Source: Deltaproteobacteria bacterium (lineage in GTDB: Bacteria > Desulfobacterota > Desulfobacteria > Desulfobacterales > Desulfobacteraceae). From it: a DNA stretch of 8,016 bases. Below are positions 6,197 to 8,016 of this stretch, piece after piece. The position numbers and the translations under genes are program-made. Position 1 is the first letter of the stretch; each line of letters starts with the position of its first letter. The stretch lies in assembly GCA_019314105.1 (NCBI GenBank), contig JAFCZY010000064.1, forward strand, positions 1 through 8,016, read 5' to 3'. The notes below the pieces were generated by a model, which did not search any database, was not told where the DNA came from, and saw only the letters and a list, made by a program, of their open reading frames with translations.

Positions 6197-7375
6197 TTAT
6201 TTAAAGCCCAGCTCTTTGTGTTTTGTGGCAATAGTCTCCGCTAAATTTTCAAGCGCCTTAAAATTAGCCTCTGACGGTAAGCCTTTGGCAAGAACAGGTT
6301 CAATAACTTCTACTTTAAGATTAGGAATCATGCCTGCCAATATTTCTACAGTTTTACCTCCCCACCCGTAGGAACCAATAATGGATAGAAACTTGGCTTT
6401 CGGACGTAATGCATTAGCGAGATAAGCGCCATAAACGACATTGGGGTGAGGACCTGAAAGAATCGTTGGGGTGCCAATAACTATTGTCCCTGCATCAACA
6501 AGAGCTATTGCCAGTTTCCCTATGTCTGTTACAGTCAAATCGAACTGTTCGACATTGACACCATTTTCCACAAGAGATGCAACAAAATAGTCAACCATTT
6601 TTTTTGTACTATTATGCATTGAAATATATGGTAATACGACTAAATTTTTTGATGGCCCTTCTATCCATTCTTTATATGCATCAATGATAAAGGATGGTCG
6701 TGAATAAATCTGTCCATGGCTGGGAGCGATGATATCAATATCATAAGGTGCAATTTTTTTCAGATTTTTCTTTATAATAGCGCTAAAGGGCATCATGATC
6801 TCGGCATAATAACGTTTTGCTGCCTCGTAAACACGTGCTTCATCGGTAACATAGAGTTCAGTTGAGGCGATGTGAGAGCCAAAAAAGTCACAGCTGAATA
6901 AAATTTTATCTTCTTTTAAATAGGCCACCATTGTTTCAGGCCAGTGTACCCAGGGAGTGTGTATGAATTCCAACGTCTTGTCCCCGAGAGAGAGGTTTTC
7001 ACCGTCGTTAACAGTGATAAAAGTTTCCTCAGGTATTTGGAGCAAATCCATAAGCATCCCTTTTGCTTTCGGGCTGGTAATCAACTTCGCATCCGGGTAT
7101 CGGGCAAGTACACGGGGAATGCTGCCTGAGTGGTCTTGTTCTGCATGCAGTGAAACTATGTAATCCAGTTTAGGTACATTATCCAGTTGCATCATCAAAT
7201 CACCAACAAACTGTGGCTCAACTGTATCGATCAAAACAGTTTTCTTGCTACCTTCAATTAAAAAGGCATTGTAACTTGTTCCGTCTGGAAGAGGGATAAG
7301 AGAATCGAAAAGGCGTGCGTCCCAATCTACATAACCCATCCAGTAAATCTTGTCTTTAATTTTCCTTGGTTTCAT
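6197..7375 (-). CDS. fprA: A-type flavodiiron protein (rubredoxin:oxygen oxidoreductase)
   Basis: This 392-aa cytoplasmic protein reduces oxygen to water and/or nitric oxide to nitrous oxide in anaerobes, usually with electrons from rubredoxin. The metallo-beta-lactamase-like domain (about 1-245) carries all expected diiron ligands: H77, E79 and D81 in HAEQDH, H144 in WVHWPET, D163 in SCDFFG and H220 in PSHG. The flavodoxin domain (about 246-392) shows the FMN phosphate loop MHNSTKKM (253-260), then GTPTILSG (301-308) and GSYGWGG (334-340). There is no fused rubredoxin or reductase domain, which defines class A. The length is standard. The ribosome site AAAGGAGG (7380-7387) is near perfect and close to ATG. 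No rubredoxin gene is visible nearby, so its partner lies elsewhere. An AT palindrome 33 bp upstream may control expression. O2 versus NO preference cannot be decided here. Confidence 0.96.
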   Translation of the reverse strand: MKPRKIKDKIYWMGYVDWDARLFDSLIPLPDGTSYNAFLIEGSKKTVLIDTVEPQFVGDLMMQLDNVPKLDYIVSLHAEQDHSGSIPRVLARYPDAKLITSPKAKGMLMDLLQIPEETFITVNDGENLSLGDKTLEFIHTPWVHWPETMVAYLKEDKILFSCDFFGSHIASTELYVTDEARVYEAAKRYYAEIMMPFSAIIKKNLKKIAPYDIDIIAPSHGQIYSRPSFIIDAYKEWIEGPSKNLVVLPYISMHNSTKKMVDYFVASLVENGVNVEQFDLTVTDIGKLAIALVDAGTIVIGTPTILSGPHPNVVYGAYLANALRPKAKFLSIIGSYGWGGKTVEILAGMIPNLKVEVIEPVLAKGLPSEANFKALENLAETIATKHKELGFK

Positions 7376-7407
7376 AATACCTCCTTTATTTTTTTTCAGG
7401 TTTTTGA

Positions 7408-7424
7408 ATTATTATCTTAATAAT
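7408..7424. promoter_or_regulatory. AT-rich 17-bp palindrome upstream of the flavodiiron gene
   Basis: ATTATTA and TAATAAT (7408-7414, 7418-7424) are perfect inverted arms around TCT. The minus-strand GATAAT (7411-7416) inside it could be a -10 box, with transcription starting near 7404, although no good -35 is present. Size and base content recall Fur/PerR-type boxes, but those usually have a 1-bp centre rather than 3. A stress-responsive operator is an inference. Confidence 0.4.
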
Positions 7425-7440
7425 ATGCCTCCTAACATCG

Positions 7441-7519
7441 AAAATGAGCTGACACAAAAGCCGCCTAAGCCTTTGAATTCACCAAAAATCGGCTCGGCTT
7501 TTGTGGTCAGCTCCATTTT
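7441..7519. terminator. Long imperfect palindrome, likely bidirectional terminator or repeat element
   Basis: AAAAT, GAGCTGA and CACAAAAGCCG (7441-7463) pair fully with CGGCTTTTGTG, TCAGCTC and ATTTT (7495-7519), giving 23 bp broken only by unpaired G7506 and C7514. The loop is 31 nt. T-runs flank both sides (seven T at 7516-7522 on plus; CATTTTCG on minus). It begins 11 nt past the toxin stop, so ending the toxin-antitoxin transcript before the flavodiiron gene is the simplest role. The stem is longer and the loop larger than in usual terminators, so a small hairpin-type repeat element is an alternative. Confidence 0.6.
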
Positions 7520-7530
7520 TTTGTTGGCAT

Positions 7531-7821
7531 TTAATACCTTGGTTGCTTTGGAAGCTGTGCACCATGCCATACCGCAACTATCCAAACAATATCGCCTTTG
7601 ATTTTATAAAAAAAACGGTATGGCGATATAATCACCTCCCGGTAGGAAAGTTCTGGAAATTCTGGTATGATTCTTCCAGACTCAGGAAAGTCCTCAAGCC
7701 TTCGCAAAACCGTTTCGGAATGCTCTCGAAAACTGGTTGCTGCAGAAGGTTTATCCCGCCGAATATACGTGAGAGCGGACAGAAACCGGGATCTGGCAGA
7801 AGGCGTAAAGCGGACTTTCAC
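7531..7821 (-). CDS. RelE/ParE-family toxin
   Basis: This 96-aa protein has the compact RelE/ParE fold pattern. Two N-terminal helices hold basic residues (PSARSRFLSALTYIRRDKP), PESGRIIPEF is at 46-55, REV at 61-63, YRFFYK at 68-73, and the final strand IVAVWHGAQ at 81-89. Family members inhibit either translation (RelE, mRNA cleavage on the ribosome) or DNA gyrase (ParE); the GR..PEF...REV...YR pattern is more ParE-like, but the target cannot be assigned. The start is GTG at 7821, overlapping the antitoxin stop by 4 nt (GTGA), the usual coupling in type II modules. Only a weak AAGAG-like ribosome site lies upstream, inside the antitoxin gene, which would keep toxin output below antitoxin. 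Confidence 0.9.
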   Translation of the reverse strand: MKVRFTPSARSRFLSALTYIRRDKPSAATSFREHSETVLRRLEDFPESGRIIPEFPELSYREVIISPYRFFYKIKGDIVWIVAVWHGAQLPKQPRY

Positions 7822-8016
7822 GATGGCTCTTGGGATAGGATTAAATCGGCTTCAGCAAGAACAGTATCAAGATCATAACCCTCTCCTTTTTCTATTTCCT
7901 TCTCTCCCTTAGCCAAAAGCCGAAGGAGCTCTTTATCGTGTTCAGATTTTTCATACGCCTCGACACCGATTATAACGGCAGCCGCCCGACCTCTTTGTGT
8001 AATGATAATAGGTTCC
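7818..8016 (-). CDS. Phd/YefM-family antitoxin, 5' end outside window
   Basis: The last 65 codons are present, running in from the window edge to TGA 7818-7820. The visible N-terminal part reads EPIIITQRGRAAAVIIGVEAYE, the hallmark of Phd/YefM antitoxins (EP..IT..GR..AV......Y), whose N-terminal domain binds the operon promoter. The C-terminal part is charged and helical, ending DLDTVLAEADLILSQEPS, where such proteins wrap the toxin. Family members are about 80-90 residues, so roughly the first 20-25 residues, the ribosome site and the autoregulated promoter are off the window. It overlaps the downstream toxin start by 4 nt. No RNA genes or mobile-element ends are visible beside it. Confidence 0.9.
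   Translation of the reverse strand, partial: EPIIITQRGRAAAVIIGVEAYEKSEHDKELLRLLAKGEKEIEKGEGYDLDTVLAEADLILSQEPS

Noticed and set aside
7412..7516. Minus-strand 34-codon frame (MELTTKAEPIF... to TAA)
   Set aside because: It has no ribosome site, lies across the large palindrome and matches no family; probably chance.
7350..7912. Plus-strand frames of 81-125 codons opposite the toxin-antitoxin genes
   Set aside because: The opposite strand encodes recognisable toxin and antitoxin with the standard overlap; these frames lack ribosome sites.

Overview
The window looks like chromosome from an anaerobic, moderately AT-rich proteobacterium. A Desulfobacterota (sulfate-reducer-like) host is my best inference. 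It rests on the rubredoxin:oxygen oxidoreductase-type flavodiiron protein, the iron-sulfur-type flavoprotein and the style of the cold-shock and acyl-CoA synthetase proteins. No rRNA or other phylogenetic marker is present to settle it. I see no tRNA, rRNA, CRISPR array, insertion sequence or prophage gene.

Layout. Positions 1-1271 (minus strand) hold a tight pair: an 88-aa protein of unknown family, then, 2 nt downstream, an AMP-forming acyl-CoA synthetase whose 3' end is cut off by the window. A 121-bp AT-rich divergent region follows. Positions 1393-3468 (plus strand) hold a second pair with no gap between stop and start: a 486-aa protein with an N-terminal SEC-C zinc motif, and a 204-aa SAM methyltransferase resembling the METTL7/TMT1 family. 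The methyltransferase converges with a minus-strand pair (3474-5325): an RhlE-type DEAD-box RNA helicase followed by an FMN flavoprotein with a CX2CX2CX8C cluster.

Upstream of the helicase are a plausible sigma70 promoter, a perfect 10-bp inverted repeat over its -35 box, a leader of about 135 nt, and a 7-bp hairpin that would cover the helicase ribosome binding site. Next comes a CspA-family cold-shock gene (5657-5860) with its own terminator and a promoter that also implies a long leader. Csp and the helicase are two RNA-remodelling proteins next to each other, so cold or RNA-structure-dependent control of both is a reasonable inference. Between csp and the next gene lies a 41-codon open stretch that may be the tail of a decayed gene.

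Positions 6197-7375 (minus) encode a complete A-type flavodiiron protein with all diiron ligands. It is preceded by a very strong ribosome binding site and an AT-rich 17-bp palindrome that could be an operator. A 79-bp imperfect palindrome then separates it from a type II toxin-antitoxin pair at the right edge: a RelE/ParE toxin (GTG start, 4-nt overlap) and a Phd/YefM antitoxin cut off by the window end.

Most genes belong to known families. The least explained items are the SEC-C protein/methyltransferase pair, the 88-aa protein, the helicase leader hairpin and the large palindrome.
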